In this document: one piece after another, positions 7,884 through 19,644 of the stretch
Numbering within the stretch: the stretch's first letter is position 1
How the letters are laid out: each line of letters begins with the position of its first letter
Assembly: GCF_017744655.1 (NCBI RefSeq)
Contig: NZ_JAGIAW010000009.1
Coordinates: 186,001-250,000 of the forward strand
DNA: 64,000 bases
Direction: 5' to 3'
Origin: Devosia sp.
Lineage (GTDB): Bacteria; Pseudomonadota; Alphaproteobacteria; Rhizobiales; Devosiaceae
Translations under genes and position numbers: made by a program
Notes under the pieces: model-generated
Database searches by the model: none
What the model was told of the DNA's origin: nothing
Seen by the model: the letters and a program-made list of their open reading frames with translations, nothing else

Positions 7884-8902
7884 CGCCAGCCGAGACCCGG
7901 CGCCACGTGGGTGAGAATGCTCTCGATCACATGGGCATTGTAGTCGACACCGAGCTGGTTCGGGACCGTAAGAAGCAGCGTATCGGCTTCGGCGATGGCT
8001 TCGTCGCGCTTCAGCTCTTCAATGAGCTTGTCGGGCTCGGCCGTGTAGCCGCGGCCGAAAACGGCGCGCTTTTCCGGTTCGATATAGCCGAACTGATCCT
8101 GTTCGGGACGACCGGCGCCGAAGAACATCCGGTCCTGATCGTTGACCAATGCAAAGATCGAACGGCTCACCGAAACGCGCGGCTCACCAGCGTGGCCCGC
8201 TTCCTTCCACGCAGTGCGATAGGCGCGGATCTGTTCGGCCTGCTGGATATGGAACGGTTTTCCCGACTCGTCGAATTTCAGCGTCGAGGATTGGAGGTGC
8301 ATGCCCATCTTGGCCGCCCAGATGGCCGTCGCGTCGCTCGCCGCACCCCACCAGATGCGGTTGCGCAGGCCTTCCGAATGCGGCTCAAGCCGCAGCATGC
8401 CCGGCGGATTGGGGAACATGGGTTGCGGGTTGGGCTGGGCAAAACCCTTGCCCTTCAGCACTTCGAGGAACACCTCAGCATGCTGGCGCGCCATGTCCTG
8501 ATCGGTCTTGCCCTCTTCGGGCTGGAACCCGAAATAGCGCCAGCCATCGATCACCTGTTCCGGAGAGCCACGCGAAATGCCGAGCTGCAAGCGCCCGCCG
8601 GCAATGAGGTCAGCCGCACCGGCATCCTCGGCCATATAGAGCGGGTTTTCGTAGCGCATATCGATCACGGCCGTGCCGAGTTCGATCTTTTTGGTCTTGG
8701 CACCAGCGGCGGCCAACAATGGAAAAGGCGAGGCGAGCTGGCGGGCAAAATGGTGCACGCGGAAATAGGCGCCGTCGGCCCCCAACTCTTCGGCGGCAAC
8801 CGCCAGGTCAATGGACTGCAACAGCGCATCGCCAGCCGAACGGGTGCCCGACTGCGGCGAGGGGTTCCAATGCCCAAAGGACAGAAAGCCAATCTTTTTC
8901 AT
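7880..8902 (-). CDS. LLM-class flavin-dependent oxidoreductase
   Basis: A 340-residue TIM-barrel oxidoreductase of the luciferase-like monooxygenase class, expected to use FMN or F420-type cofactor. Family features are GADGAYFRVHHFARQLASPF near residue 45, KIELGTAVIDMRYENPLYMA, LIAGGRLQLGISRGSPEQV, and WWGAASDATAIWAAKMGMHL. Full length. The substrate is unknown. It is transcribed alone and is convergent with the HExxH gene. Confidence 0.88.
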   Translation of the reverse strand: MKKIGFLSFGHWNPSPQSGTRSAGDALLQSIDLAVAAEELGADGAYFRVHHFARQLASPFPLLAAAGAKTKKIELGTAVIDMRYENPLYMAEDAGAADLIAGGRLQLGISRGSPEQVIDGWRYFGFQPEEGKTDQDMARQHAEVFLEVLKGKGFAQPNPQPMFPNPPGMLRLEPHSEGLRNRIWWGAASDATAIWAAKMGMHLQSSTLKFDESGKPFHIQQAEQIRAYRTAWKEAGHAGEPRVSVSRSIFALVNDQDRMFFGAGRPEQDQFGYIEPEKRAVFGRGYTAEPDKLIEELKRDEAIAEADTLLLTVPNQLGVDYNAHVIESILTHVAPGLGWR

Positions 8903-9026
8903 ATTTGCCTCACGGGCTTAATTCATCTCACGCCATAGCTAGGCGGTAAGGATATCAGGCACAAGGCGCCCAATCGGAACGGATTGGTCCAGCCCGGTGA
9001 ACGATGCGGCAGTCCCGGCTGAAGGA

Positions 9027-9737
9027 TCAAGCCTCGGGCAGACCCGTCGGATGGACACGCTCGGTCAGATATTGAACCGTCCAGTACATGCACTTCAGCG
9101 CCCAGGCCTCGCCCTCGCGCATGTTTCGATCCCGCGCCCAGCGCGCCCGCCCCGCCTGCCGCGTCGGCATATAGGCTGCCACATGCGCCACAGTGCAGGA
9201 CGGATGGCCGTAACTCTCGCAAAAGACTTTCAAGCGCCGCAACTGCTCTTCCGGCGAAAAAGCGGGATCGCCGAGATCAAGCCAGGTCCAGGCGCTATAG
9301 GATACATCCCAAAGCCGCGTCCCCGGCGCCACCGTATCGAAGTCGATCATCGCGTAGGGCATGGTCCCGCGAAACACGGTGTTGCTGGGCGTCCAGTCAT
9401 TGTGACAGAGGATTTCAGCGCCAAGGTCTCGTACGGGCGCAAAACTCTCCGTCGCATCGTGGAATTTTCTGAGCAGCGCCGCTGCGGCCACATGCTGCGC
9501 ATCGGAAAAGCCGTCAGCATCGGCTGGCAGGTCGCTGGGCAGATAAGTCAGTATCTCACGGCCGAGATCATCCAACCCCAGATACCGCGGCGCCCCGTCA
9601 AACCCCACGGCTTCGAGATGGCGCAGCGCCTGATGAACCAAGCTGCGATCCCAGCTCATCGTCCGGCGCACCGTGTCACCAAGGCGGACAACCCTGTTGA
9701 CCTGCCCGCCCCGCAATTCGATTTCTTCGTCGTGCAT
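9027..9737 (-). CDS. Phosphotransferase of the aminoglycoside/choline kinase family
   Basis: A 236-residue APH-type kinase fold. It shows the catalytic loop ILCHNDWTPSNTVF (HxDxxxxN) and the metal-binding region AMIDFDTVAPGTRLWDVSYS. The N-lobe is short (LRGGQVNRVVRLGDTVRR). The physiological substrate is not evident; many such genes act on small metabolites rather than antibiotics. The frame extends to an ATG at 9785 inside a repeat element, but the ATG at 9737 has GGGGA four bases upstream and starts the conserved part, so I use it. Confidence 0.85.
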   Translation of the reverse strand: MHDEEIELRGGQVNRVVRLGDTVRRTMSWDRSLVHQALRHLEAVGFDGAPRYLGLDDLGREILTYLPSDLPADADGFSDAQHVAAAALLRKFHDATESFAPVRDLGAEILCHNDWTPSNTVFRGTMPYAMIDFDTVAPGTRLWDVSYSAWTWLDLGDPAFSPEEQLRRLKVFCESYGHPSCTVAHVAAYMPTRQAGRARWARDRNMREGEAWALKCMYWTVQYLTERVHPTGLPEA

Positions 9738-9763
9738 TGCGTCCCCAGTGTTCAAAGGCCGGC

Positions 9764-9822
9764 GCCATTCGAGCGTAGCTCTCATGGCCTAGCCTGCTCA
9801 AATCGCTCCACCGGAGCGATTT
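9764..9822 (-). repeat. Two-hairpin repeat unit, copy 1
   Basis: Read on the minus strand: a hairpin with arms AAATCGCTCC and GGAGCGATTT, a short spacer, then a second imperfect hairpin containing GGCCATGAGAGC-TAC and GCTCGAATGGC. It forms a tandem pair with the unit at 9840-9899 (period 76 bases), and a third copy lies at 60437-60497. Confidence 0.85.
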
Positions 9823-9839
9823 GTCCCTGCGGGCCGGCT

Positions 9840-9899
9840 GCCATTCGAGCGTAGCTCTCATGGCCTGCTCGCCTAAAATCTCCCCACCGGGGAGATTTT
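9840..9899 (-). repeat. Two-hairpin repeat unit, copy 2 (also likely gyrB terminator)
   Basis: Minus strand: arms AAAATCTCCCC and GGGGAGATTTT with a 3-base loop, starting 17 bases after the gyrB stop and ending in TTTT, so it could terminate gyrB. The second hairpin follows, with GGCCATGAGAGC and GCTCGAATGGC. The second-hairpin sequence is identical to copy 1. Confidence 0.85.
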
Positions 9900-9915
9900 G
9901 CCTTCGGCACGGCTC

Positions 9916-12405
<2,490 letters not shown>

Positions 12406-12489
12406 CTAGCGGAAGGGGGCTCAATCCCCAAGAAAATTGCCGGTTTTCATGGCTTTTGCTGGGCATAAGGATGCCCGGTTTCGCACCAT

Positions 12490-12610
12490 TCTTCTCCCCC
12501 TCGGGGAGAAGGTGGCGCGCAGCGCCGGATGAGGGGGATTCTGGGGTGTTTTACACACCCTCACCCGTCTCGCGCTTCGCGCGATCCACCCACTCCCCGA
12601 GAGGGAGAGG
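12490..12610. repeat. Palindromic intergenic element, CTCCCC/GGGGAG type (copy 2)
   Basis: Inverted repeat bounded by TTCTCCCCCTCGGGGAGAAG on the left and ACTCCCCGAGAGGGAGAGG on the right, with GGATGAGGG and CCCTCACCC as inner arms. It lies just downstream of the recF stop and probably ends that transcript. Confidence 0.78.
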
Positions 12611-12619
12611 AATAGAAAA

Positions 12620-13732
12620 CTAGTCCCGTGCCACGCGACCTTCGCGTACCGTAAAACGCTGTGCCCGGTCCTCCAGCGCCTCGAACAGCACCGTGTCTGT
12701 CCCGGTCAGAAAACACTGCGTTTCGAGCCCATCGAGAGCCAGGAACAAGGCCCGTCGGCGATCGGGATCGAGGTGCGCCGCAATCTCGTCGAGGAGGAGG
12801 AACGGCACGATACCGGTCCGCAGGCGCACCAGACGCGCATGGGCCAGGATCAGGCCAATAAGAAGCGCCTTCTGCTCCCCGGTCGAGCCCAGAGCTGCCG
12901 GCATGTGCTTTTGCGCATGGAGGACTTCCAGGTCGACCCGGTGTGGACCTGATGTGGTGCGTCCGGCCGCCCGATCAAGCCCGCGCGCCGCATGCCAGCG
13001 CTGCGCCAAGAGAGCCTCAAGCTCAGCCGAGGTGGTCGCCTCGGCGCCATCTTCAAACAGTGGCGTCAGCGACAGCCTTGCCGCCGGGAAACTGGCATCA
13101 TCGAGGCTTTCGGCGATCAGCGCCTGGAGATGGGCCAGACTATCCGCCCGATTGAGGTGAATGGACGCACCAAGCTCGGCCATCTGCACTTCCACGGCAT
13201 TGAGCCAGCGCAAGTCGGACCCCTCTTCGAGCAGCTTGTTGCGCTGCCGCATGGCCTTTTCATAGTCCGAGACCGCCGAAGAGTGTGAGGGGATCAGCGT
13301 CGTCACCAGCCGGTCGAGAAACCGCCGCCGCTCGCCCGCAGGCCCGGAAAAGAGCCCATCCATGCTTGGGGTCAGCCAGAGCACGCGCAGATAGTCGCTC
13401 ATGGCTTCAATCGAGCGCGCATTGGCGCCATTGACCCGCACCCGCCGCCCGCCATCTGGCAGGGCGCCGGTGCCGATATCGGCCGGCCCGTCATCGGTCT
13501 CAATGGTCGCCGCCACGGCCCAGCTCGTATCCGAGCCCTGCTGCTGTAAAGTTTCAAAACTGGCGCCACGCAGCCCGCGCCCCGGCGAGAGCACGGAAAC
13601 CGCCTCGAGGAGATTGGTTTTTCCCGAACCATTGGGCCCGGTCAGCACGACGTGGCGCTCATCAAGATCGAGCGCCGCAGCGGCATAGTTGCGGAAGGCG
13701 GATAGCCGGAGGCGGGAGATGTGGCGGATCAT
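12620..13732 (-). CDS. recF: DNA replication and repair protein RecF
   Basis: A 370-residue SMC-like ATPase that helps RecOR load RecA at gaps. The N-terminus is MIRHISRLRLSAFRNYAAAA. Walker A is LTGPNGSGKTNLLEAVSVLS, the signature region is SGPHRVDLEV with STGEQKALLIGLILAHARL, and Walker B is FLLLDEIAAHLDPDRR. The frame is open to 13894, but that extension is encoded by the palindromic repeat; the ATG at 13732 gives the normal start. It follows dnaN after a repeat-filled 217-base gap. Confidence 0.95.
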   Translation of the reverse strand: MIRHISRLRLSAFRNYAAAALDLDERHVVLTGPNGSGKTNLLEAVSVLSPGRGLRGASFETLQQQGSDTSWAVAATIETDDGPADIGTGALPDGGRRVRVNGANARSIEAMSDYLRVLWLTPSMDGLFSGPAGERRRFLDRLVTTLIPSHSSAVSDYEKAMRQRNKLLEEGSDLRWLNAVEVQMAELGASIHLNRADSLAHLQALIAESLDDASFPAARLSLTPLFEDGAEATTSAELEALLAQRWHAARGLDRAAGRTTSGPHRVDLEVLHAQKHMPAALGSTGEQKALLIGLILAHARLVRLRTGIVPFLLLDEIAAHLDPDRRRALFLALDGLETQCFLTGTDTVLFEALEDRAQRFTVREGRVARD

Positions 13733-13737
13733 TTTTT

Positions 13738-13940
13738 TGGCCCGCTTGAGGAAGGCCCCCTCACCCCAACCAAATTCGTAAAAGCGAATTCGGTGAGCTT
13801 CGCGGCGACCTCTCCCCCAAGGGACAGGTGGGAGTGTGCCAAAGTCGCGAAGCGACACCTCTCCCTTTGGGGGAGAGGTCGGCCCGCAGGGCACACCGAA
13901 TTCGCAAGCGAATTCGGTTGGGGTGAGGGGGCCTTCACTT
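13738..13940. repeat. Large nested palindromic element (copy 3)
   Basis: A 200-base inverted repeat between dnaN and recF. The outer arms are GAAGGCCCCCTCACCCCAAC and GTTGGGGTGAGGGGGCCTTC. Next come AATTCGTAAAAGCGAATTCG and AATTCGCAAGCGAATTCG, then ACCTCTCCCCCAAGGGACAG against CTCTCCCTTTGGGGGAGAGG. The sequence is translatable in several frames, which creates false N-terminal extensions of recF. Confidence 0.85.
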
Positions 13941-13948
13941 CAATAAAA

Positions 13949-15070
13949 TCACACGCGCATCGGCATCAGCACATAAAGCGCGTTTGCCTCACCCTCTTCC
14001 TTGACCAGCGTCGGCGAATTGGCGTCGTTGAAGAGGAAGACGGCGCTTTCCGAGCGGATCTGGGTGATGATGTCGAGGAGATACCGGGCATTGAAGCCGA
14101 TCTCGAAGGCATCGATGTCGAAATCGACCGCCAGCTCTTCGCTCGCCGTGCCGTGATCCGGATTGGTCACCGAGAGTTCGAGGAGACCATCGTGGGCCTG
14201 CAGCTTGACCGCCTTGCCGCCGCGATCCGAGGCAATGGTCGAGACGCGATCGACGGCCACGGCAAAGGCGCCGCGATCGACCAGCATCTGCTTGTCATTG
14301 TTCTTCGGGGTCACGCGATCATAATCGGGGAACGTGCCCTCGATCAGCTTGGAAAGCAGCACGACCGGGCCGACGGTGAAGCGGATCTTCGTGTCCGAAA
14401 CTTCCACATGCACGTCGCCATCGACGCCATCGAGCAGTTTCTGGACTTCGCCCACGGTCTTCTTCGGCACGATGATGCCGCTCATGCCGGTCGCGCCTGC
14501 GGGGGCAGCGATTTCGGCGCGGGCCATGCGGTGGCCGTCCGTCGCCACAGCGCGGAACAGCGGGCCGCTCTGGGAATTATCGACGGCGTGGAAATAGATG
14601 CCGTTGAGATAATAGCGCGTCTCTTCGTTCGAAATAGCGAACTGGGTGCGCTCGATCAGTTCACGCAGCAGCGCCGCCGAGACGTCGAATTCATGGGCGA
14701 AAGCGCCCGACTTCAAATCGGGGAACGAGTCCGGAGACAAACATGCGAGGTTAAAGCGCGAGCGGCCGGAGGTGAGAACCATGTTCTCCCCGCCATCGGT
14801 CTCGAGCCGCACTTCGGCGCCGTCGGCCAGTTTTCGCACGATTTCATAGAGCGTATGCGCCGGGACCGTCGTCGTGCCCGGTGTGGAAACCATGGCGGGC
14901 ACGCTCTCCGTCACCTCGATATCGAGGTCGGTGGCGCGCAGTTCGACATGATCCTCGCTGGCCTTGAACAGCACGTTGGCGAGGATGGGATAGGTGTTGC
15001 GGCGTTCCACAACCCGATGCACATGGCTCAGCGACTTGAGCAGATGGTTGCGTTCGAGCGTGACTTTCAT
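13949..15070 (-). CDS. dnaN: DNA polymerase III beta subunit (sliding clamp)
   Basis: A 373-residue clamp that tethers the replicative polymerase. The N-terminus MKVTLERNHLLKSLSHVHRV and VVERRNTYPILANVLF is typical of alphaproteobacteria. Three clamp domains are complete and the C-terminus is NALYVLMPMRV. An ATG three codons upstream (15079, MPNMKV) is possible, but its only purine run (GGGA) is too close; I prefer 15070 by family start. It is separated from dnaA by a small secreted-protein gene and a repeat. Confidence 0.96.
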   Translation of the reverse strand: MKVTLERNHLLKSLSHVHRVVERRNTYPILANVLFKASEDHVELRATDLDIEVTESVPAMVSTPGTTTVPAHTLYEIVRKLADGAEVRLETDGGENMVLTSGRSRFNLACLSPDSFPDLKSGAFAHEFDVSAALLRELIERTQFAISNEETRYYLNGIYFHAVDNSQSGPLFRAVATDGHRMARAEIAAPAGATGMSGIIVPKKTVGEVQKLLDGVDGDVHVEVSDTKIRFTVGPVVLLSKLIEGTFPDYDRVTPKNNDKQMLVDRGAFAVAVDRVSTIASDRGGKAVKLQAHDGLLELSVTNPDHGTASEELAVDFDIDAFEIGFNARYLLDIITQIRSESAVFLFNDANSPTLVKEEGEANALYVLMPMRV

Positions 15071-15187
15071 ATTCGGCATCTATCCCAAAAAAGCGCAGCA
15101 ATCCGGCCAAGGCCGGGCAGGGACGTTTACATTCTCGTAAGAGGTTGGCAAGGCCAGCGCGACCATTCACCGCGCCCAAACTGTGGA

Positions 15188-15565
15188 TCAGCTCTGGAAA
15201 TAGACGGTCACCGAAAAGCGCTCCTCCGCATCGGCGCCCAGCGCCTCGAGCCCTTCAAAGGGTACGCAGCGATCCACCGCCGCCAGAATGCTGTCGGTCA
15301 GAACGCCGCGCTTGCTCGCCGCCTTGGCCGATTCCGGGGAAAGCATCACCTCGCCATCGAGCCGCCCGTCGCCGAAAAAGGCAATATCGAGCGCCAGGCG
15401 CTGGTCTTCCTCGCCCGGCGGCACGATCCAGCAGGACATCAATTGCTGCTGCACCCGAATGGCGATGGCCCGGTTCTGCTTGGCAATGGCTTCGGCGGAA
15501 AGGCCCTGTGCCAGAACGGGCTGGGCAAGGAAAAGGGCGACAAAAAGAGCGGCAAATCGGATCAT
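15188..15565 (-). CDS. Small secreted protein resembling a TonB/TolA C-terminal domain
   Basis: A 125-residue protein with a signal peptide (MIRFAALFVALFLAQPVLAQ). The mature part has QQQLMSCWIVPPG, then LALDIAFFGDGRLDGEVMLS, and DRCVPFEGLEALGADAEER with a terminal FSVTVYF strand. The pattern of a helix, 'CW..P', a strand 'G.L', and 'A...C.PF' is like the TolA/TonB C-terminal domains of alphaproteobacteria, but without the membrane anchor. Two cysteines could form a disulfide. It sits between dnaA and dnaN on the same strand. The family call is tentative. Confidence 0.7.
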   Translation of the reverse strand: MIRFAALFVALFLAQPVLAQGLSAEAIAKQNRAIAIRVQQQLMSCWIVPPGEEDQRLALDIAFFGDGRLDGEVMLSPESAKAASKRGVLTDSILAAVDRCVPFEGLEALGADAEERFSVTVYFQS

Positions 15566-15652
15566 GCGCTCATGGGTGCCGGTCGGCCCCGGCGAGATCA
15601 AGGCACAGTTCTGTCATTGGCGAGAGCTTTGGGGATTGTCGCAGGGAAGACA

Positions 15653-15832
15653 CAACACCCCCGGCCCCCCCTCGCCCCTTGCGGGAGAGGGACAGGAAAG
15701 TCCGCGTTCAGCGGATTTTCCAGGGTGAGGGGTATTCTATCCTCCGCAGAGGAGCGCGTAAGGGGCGCAGCAAGAATACCCCTCATCCGCCCTTCGGACA
15801 CCTTCTCCCGCAAAGGGAGAAGGGGGTATCGA
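15653..15832. repeat. Large palindromic element (copy 4)
   Basis: Inverted repeat downstream of dnaA. The left half has CTCGCCCCTTGCGGGAGAGG and GGGTGAGGGGTATTCT; the right half has AGAATACCCCTCATCCGCCC and CTTCTCCCGCAAAGGGAGAA. The centre has TCCTCCGCAGAGGAG. It probably terminates dnaA and separates it from the downstream genes. Confidence 0.82.
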
Positions 15833-15851
15833 GTTTGCCCGAGCCTGCGAG

Positions 15852-17402
15852 CTATTCTTCGAGCATGCGCTTCAGGAGTTCGATTTCCTGGCCGAGTTCC
15901 AGGTCATCCTTGATCATCTGTTCCACCTTGCGCACCGAGTGAAGCACGGTCGTGTGGTCCCTGCCCCCGAAGCGGCGACCGATTTCCGGCAGCGAACGGC
16001 TGGTCAGCGCCTTGGCCAGATACATGGCGATCTGGCGCGGACGCACCACGTCGCGCGAGCGGCGGGCCGACAGCAGCTCGTTGCGCGGCACCTTGTAGTG
16101 GCGCGAGACAATTTTGAGAATGTCTTCGATGCGGACGCGCTTGGCGTCGCGAGCCCGGATCAGGTCGGCCAGGGTCTTTTCGGCCAGCGGCACGGTGATC
16201 AGTTCGCCTGTCAGCTGGTTGGCAGCAACGAGGCGATTGACGGCGCCATCGAGATCGCGGCCATGGCTCGTGACTGCACGGGCAACATAATCGAGCACGG
16301 CCGGCGGGAAGTGCATGCCGAAGCGGGCGGTCGACTGGTCCGCACGGCGCTGCACGATGGCGCGGCGCAAGTCCATGTCGAAGGTCGAGATCGGCACGAC
16401 GAGGCCGCCGGAGAGACGCGAACGCACGCGCTCATCGAGCATTTCGAGATCGCGCGGCGGCGCATCGCCAGCCACGACGACCTGCTTGGCGCCCGTAAGA
16501 AGCGCGCCGAGCGTGTGGCCGAATTCGGTGGCCGACTTGCCCTGCAGGAACTGCATGTCGTCGATGAGGAGAAGGTCGACCTTGCGCAGCCACTCCTTGA
16601 AGCCGAGCGCCGACTGGCGCTGAACGGCGGTGATGAAGTGGTACATAAAGTGGTCGGCGGTCAGGTAGACGATGTTTTTCGAACTATCCGCCTGGCTGAC
16701 GGCATGGGCGATGGCATTCAAGAGGTGCGATTTGCCAAGGCCCACGGTCGAGTGGATATAGACCGGATTGAAGGTGACGGTGTTGTTGATCGCCGCATTG
16801 GCGATCTGTTTGGCGACCCCAAAAGCCATTTCATTGGCTTCGCCCGACACGAAGGTGTCGAAGGTCATGCGGGAATCGATGGCGCTACCGGCGAGGGCAT
16901 CGCCCTTTTGCGCCGGCTGCGGCACGAGGCGGGCGACCGGCGTTTCGACGGCGGCAGCCTGCGCGGCAGGCTTGGCGACCGGCGCTTCTTCGGCCGGCTC
17001 GGCAGCAACGACCGGCGCCGTGGCCAGGCGCGGGCGGGCCTGGCCATTGACGCGCAGGGTTACATGGAGGCGCGCCGCATCGGGAACGTCGTGGCGAAAG
17101 GCTTCGACGATGCGGTCGGAATAATTGGATTGCACCCAGGAGCAGAGGAAGCGCGTGGGCGCCGAAAGGTGCACCAGGTCGTCGACGAGCTCTTCAAGCT
17201 CAAGCCGTGCAAACCAGGAGGTAAAGACATCCTCGCCGACGGCCGCCTTGAGGCGGGCGCGCACACGCATCCAGAGATCGCGCTGGGTGGCGGCGGGGGA
17301 ATTTTCGCTCATGACAGGGTCGCCACTCTGGTTGACGGAAGAGGAGGAAGGAGAGGCGGCCACTGACCAGTCATCCCGTCCTGCGATTGCCTGTCGCATC
17401 AT
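15852..17402 (-). CDS. dnaA: Chromosomal replication initiator DnaA
   Basis: A 516-residue AAA+ initiator. Domain I starts near residue 42 ([20 protein letters not shown]). Domain II is a Pro/Ala-rich linker (about 115-170). Domain III has Walker [19 protein letters not shown] near residue 220 and Walker [20 protein letters not shown]. Domain IV has the DNA-binding signature [18 protein letters not shown]. The ATG at 17402 has AGGG seven bases upstream; the internal ATG at 17312 has no ribosome site, although it would give a more usual N-terminus. The long leader region upstream is described separately. Confidence 0.96.
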   Translation of the reverse strand: MMRQAIAGRDDWSVAASPSSSSVNQSGDPVMSENSPAATQRDLWMRVRARLKAAVGEDVFTSWFARLELEELVDDLVHLSAPTRFLCSWVQSNYSDRIVEAFRHDVPDAARLHVTLRVNGQARPRLATAPVVAAEPAEEAPVAKPAAQAAAVETPVARLVPQPAQKGDALAGSAIDSRMTFDTFVSGEANEMAFGVAKQIANAAINNTVTFNPVYIHSTVGLGKSHLLNAIAHAVSQADSSKNIVYLTADHFMYHFITAVQRQSALGFKEWLRKVDLLLIDDMQFLQGKSATEFGHTLGALLTGAKQVVVAGDAPPRDLEMLDERVRSRLSGGLVVPISTFDMDLRRAIVQRRADQSTARFGMHFPPAVLDYVARAVTSHGRDLDGAVNRLVAANQLTGELITVPLAEKTLADLIRARDAKRVRIEDILKIVSRHYKVPRNELLSARRSRDVVRPRQIAMYLAKALTSRSLPEIGRRFGGRDHTTVLHSVRKVEQMIKDDLELGQEIELLKRMLEE

Positions 17403-18131
17403 TATTTAGCCCTGTTTCGTTTTGCCCGTGCGGTCCGCATGCCGCCGAAGCTTGTTGTTCTCGCGCCCGCCGCTCCGTTTAAGAGACGAGCAATTCCTTG
17501 CTTCTCCGGAGAGGAGAAACATCGACCGCGACAGTTCCCTGCCATGGCCCCAATCAATCAATGTCGTGGTGTCGGCCGGACGGCCGAAGGACTAATACGC
17601 AGTGCCACCCCGAAGGAATCCGGCAGCACACCGTTCCGTCAAAAAGGTCATAACCAGCCCATGCTGTTCCAGCCTCGTGTGCCGAGACAGCCCCCAAACT
17701 CTTGCCCGAAGTGATCGTGTCCACACCGTGCCGGGGTCTTTTCGAGCCCCGCTTTTCCGTGCTGACCAGTTCACTTTAGGGGGTTGGTTTTGGCCCCGCA
17801 ACTGGTGAATCGATGAAATAGGGTCTTGACTCGGAGACAGAGATTTTACCCTCGGGCGAGGTGCAAAATTGCCTTTCCACAAGAGCCTGTGACTCAATGC
17901 AGAATCGCTTTTTCGTCCCTTTAATAAAGGATGAAAAAATTATTCTCTTCCCCTGATACCGCCGATTTTATGTCGATTTGAACGCGGTTTAACGGCGCTC
18001 CGATTCCTCGGGTAACCTGTTAAATCTCAAGCGCTTTCCGCTTTGCTGCCCAAAGGTGAGGCATTCTACCACACCGTCACGGAAATGAAATGTGACGACG
18101 CCACGACGAAAAACTTGCCCGTTCGACTAGT
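17403..18131. other. dnaA upstream region, candidate regulatory/origin region
   Basis: About 730 bases without a convincing gene between the divergent-looking dnaA and rpsT (both are leftward). It holds six GANTC sites, at 17616, 17807, 17828, 17891, 17902 and 18002; five lie within 200 bases. There are relatively AT-rich stretches near 17910-18020. Only weak DnaA-box-like words are present (GTGTCCACA near 17718, CTTTCCACA near 17873; each differs from TTATCCACA at two positions). GANTC clustering is what CcrM-controlled dnaA promoters look like. Whether this is also oriC cannot be decided from sequence alone. Confidence 0.4.
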
Positions 18132-18158
18132 AAAGAAAAAGGGCTCCTTGCGGAGCCC
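18132..18158 (-). terminator. Rho-independent terminator of rpsT
   Basis: On the minus strand the stem is GGGCTCC-GCAA-GGAGCCC followed by TTTTTCTTT. It lies about 50 bases after the rpsT stop. Confidence 0.88.
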
Positions 18159-18206
18159 GTTTCTTCTGTCGCGTCTGCCTTGAGGGCGCCGCTTCAGATC
18201 CTGCGC

Positions 18207-18473
18207 TTAGGCCTGGAGGGCCTTCACGCGGCTATTGAGGCGGCTGACCTTGCGAGCTGCGAGGTTGGCATGAACGATGCCCTTGGTCGCAGCGCGGTTG
18301 ATTTCCGGTTCGGCAGCCTTGAGGGCCGCGAAAGCAACGGCGTGATCGCCAGCGGTGATCGCTTCTTCGACCTTGCGGATGAAGGTACGAACGCGGCTAC
18401 GACGCGACTTGTTGACAGCGGTGCGGGCTGCAATCTTGCGGGTAGCCTTTTTGGCTGAAGGCGTATTGGCCAT
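18207..18473 (-). CDS. rpsT: 30S ribosomal protein S20
   Basis: An 88-residue protein binding 16S rRNA in the small subunit. It is Lys/Arg/Ala-rich with the family start [20 protein letters not shown] and C-terminal [24 protein letters not shown] precedes the ATG at 18473. A longer frame exists upstream but carries no family sequence. The rpsT-dnaA neighbourhood is conserved in Hyphomicrobiales. A strong terminator follows. Confidence 0.97.
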   Translation of the reverse strand: MANTPSAKKATRKIAARTAVNKSRRSRVRTFIRKVEEAITAGDHAVAFAALKAAEPEINRAATKGIVHANLAARKVSRLNSRVKALQA

Positions 18474-18640
18474 AACGGTCCTCTTTAGCGTCCAACCGGC
18501 CAACAAGCGTACAAAGTCGCAGGCGTCCGGGGTAAAATGAAATCGGCGGCTTTCGACTGCCGCCAAGTTGGGCGGTCTATAGGGGAAAGGCGCCGGGGCG
18601 TCAACAGGACTCTGTCGCCAAAGCCCGCATCTGGCGTGCC

Positions 18641-19528
18641 TCAGGGCGCCTTCTGGCACACCGGGCAAAAGAATGTCGAGCGCCCCGACTGCACGATGCG
18701 CTCCACGGTCCCGGTGCACAGAGGCGTCGGACATGGCTCCCCTTCCCGGTCATAGACCGCAAAGCGGTGCTGGAAATAGCCAGAACCGCCCTCCGCATTT
18801 CTGAAATCGCGCAGCGTCGAGCCACCCACCTCGATCGCTTCTATGAGCACTTCACGCACCGCATAGGACAGGTCCTCCAGCGCCTTTTTGGGTTTTTCGG
18901 CTTTGGTGAGAAGGCTTCGCGCTTCGACCGTCGGCAGGATATGGGCCCGATGCAGTGCCTCGGCGACATAGATATTGCCGAGCCCCGCCACGACTCGCTG
19001 GTCGAGCAAGGCCGCCTTTATCGGCGCCTTCTTGCCCTTGAAAGCCGCGGCCATTTCCTCGGCATTGAAATCATTGCCGAGCGGTTCCGGCCCCAGGTCC
19101 TTCAAATAGGAAGAATCCTCGGGTCGCTCGAACAGGTCCAAAAACCCGAACCGCCGGGGATCGGCATAAATAAGGTGGCTCTTGCCGTGCTCGGGATGAT
19201 CGATCGAAAAAATGAGATGATCGTGTTTCGGCTCGGTCCCCGGCTCATAATAGCGCGGTGGCTTGTCGATGCCGTGCTCGGCAAAGCGCCAGGAGCCGGT
19301 CATCCCCAGATGGCTCAAAATGGTAAAACCGTTGTCGAGGGTCATGAGCAGGTATTTTGCCCGGCGCCCGACATTGGTCACTGTCGCGCCCGTTACCTTT
19401 TCCGCCAGCCCCGTTGGAAAGGGAAAGCGCAGGTCCGGACGGCGCAGCTCCACCTTGTCTATACGCGCATGCAGCAGCCAGGGCTCGAGCCCGCGTCGGA
19501 CGGTTTCTACCTCGGGCAGTTCGGGCAC
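18641..19528 (-). CDS. mutM: Formamidopyrimidine-DNA glycosylase (Fpg/MutM)
   Basis: A 295-residue base-excision repair enzyme removing 8-oxoguanine. It has the catalytic N-terminus [14 protein letters not shown] (Pro2, Glu3), the helix-two-turn-helix region [20 protein letters not shown], and a C-terminal zinc finger with CPTPLC and CPVC. Length is normal. It is divergent from ubiE; the 116-base gap must hold both promoters. Confidence 0.97.
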   Translation of the reverse strand: MPELPEVETVRRGLEPWLLHARIDKVELRRPDLRFPFPTGLAEKVTGATVTNVGRRAKYLLMTLDNGFTILSHLGMTGSWRFAEHGIDKPPRYYEPGTEPKHDHLIFSIDHPEHGKSHLIYADPRRFGFLDLFERPEDSSYLKDLGPEPLGNDFNAEEMAAAFKGKKAPIKAALLDQRVVAGLGNIYVAEALHRAHILPTVEARSLLTKAEKPKKALEDLSYAVREVLIEAIEVGGSTLRDFRNAEGGSGYFQHRFAVYDREGEPCPTPLCTGTVERIVQSGRSTFFCPVCQKAP

Positions 19529-19644
19529 CAGAATCTCCTTTACCCTGCGCGTTCTTGCGCCATGGGCTTTTCATCGCGCCTTATATATGGTGCGCGCCGA
19601 TCCCATGTGGATGTCTTCAATAGTCCAGCAAAGAGGCGTGAGCC

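Noticed and set aside
9738-9785. N-terminal extension of the phosphotransferase beginning in the repeat (MRATLEWRR)
   Set aside because: The ATG at 9737 has a good ribosome site and starts the conserved region; the extension is the repeat's own sequence.
13733-13894. N-terminal extension of RecF
   Set aside because: Encoded entirely by the palindromic element; RecF proteins start at the MIRHISRL position.
17403-18131. Confident call of oriC
   Set aside because: No good DnaA-box cluster; in related orders the origin can lie near parAB/hemE instead. Kept only as a candidate.
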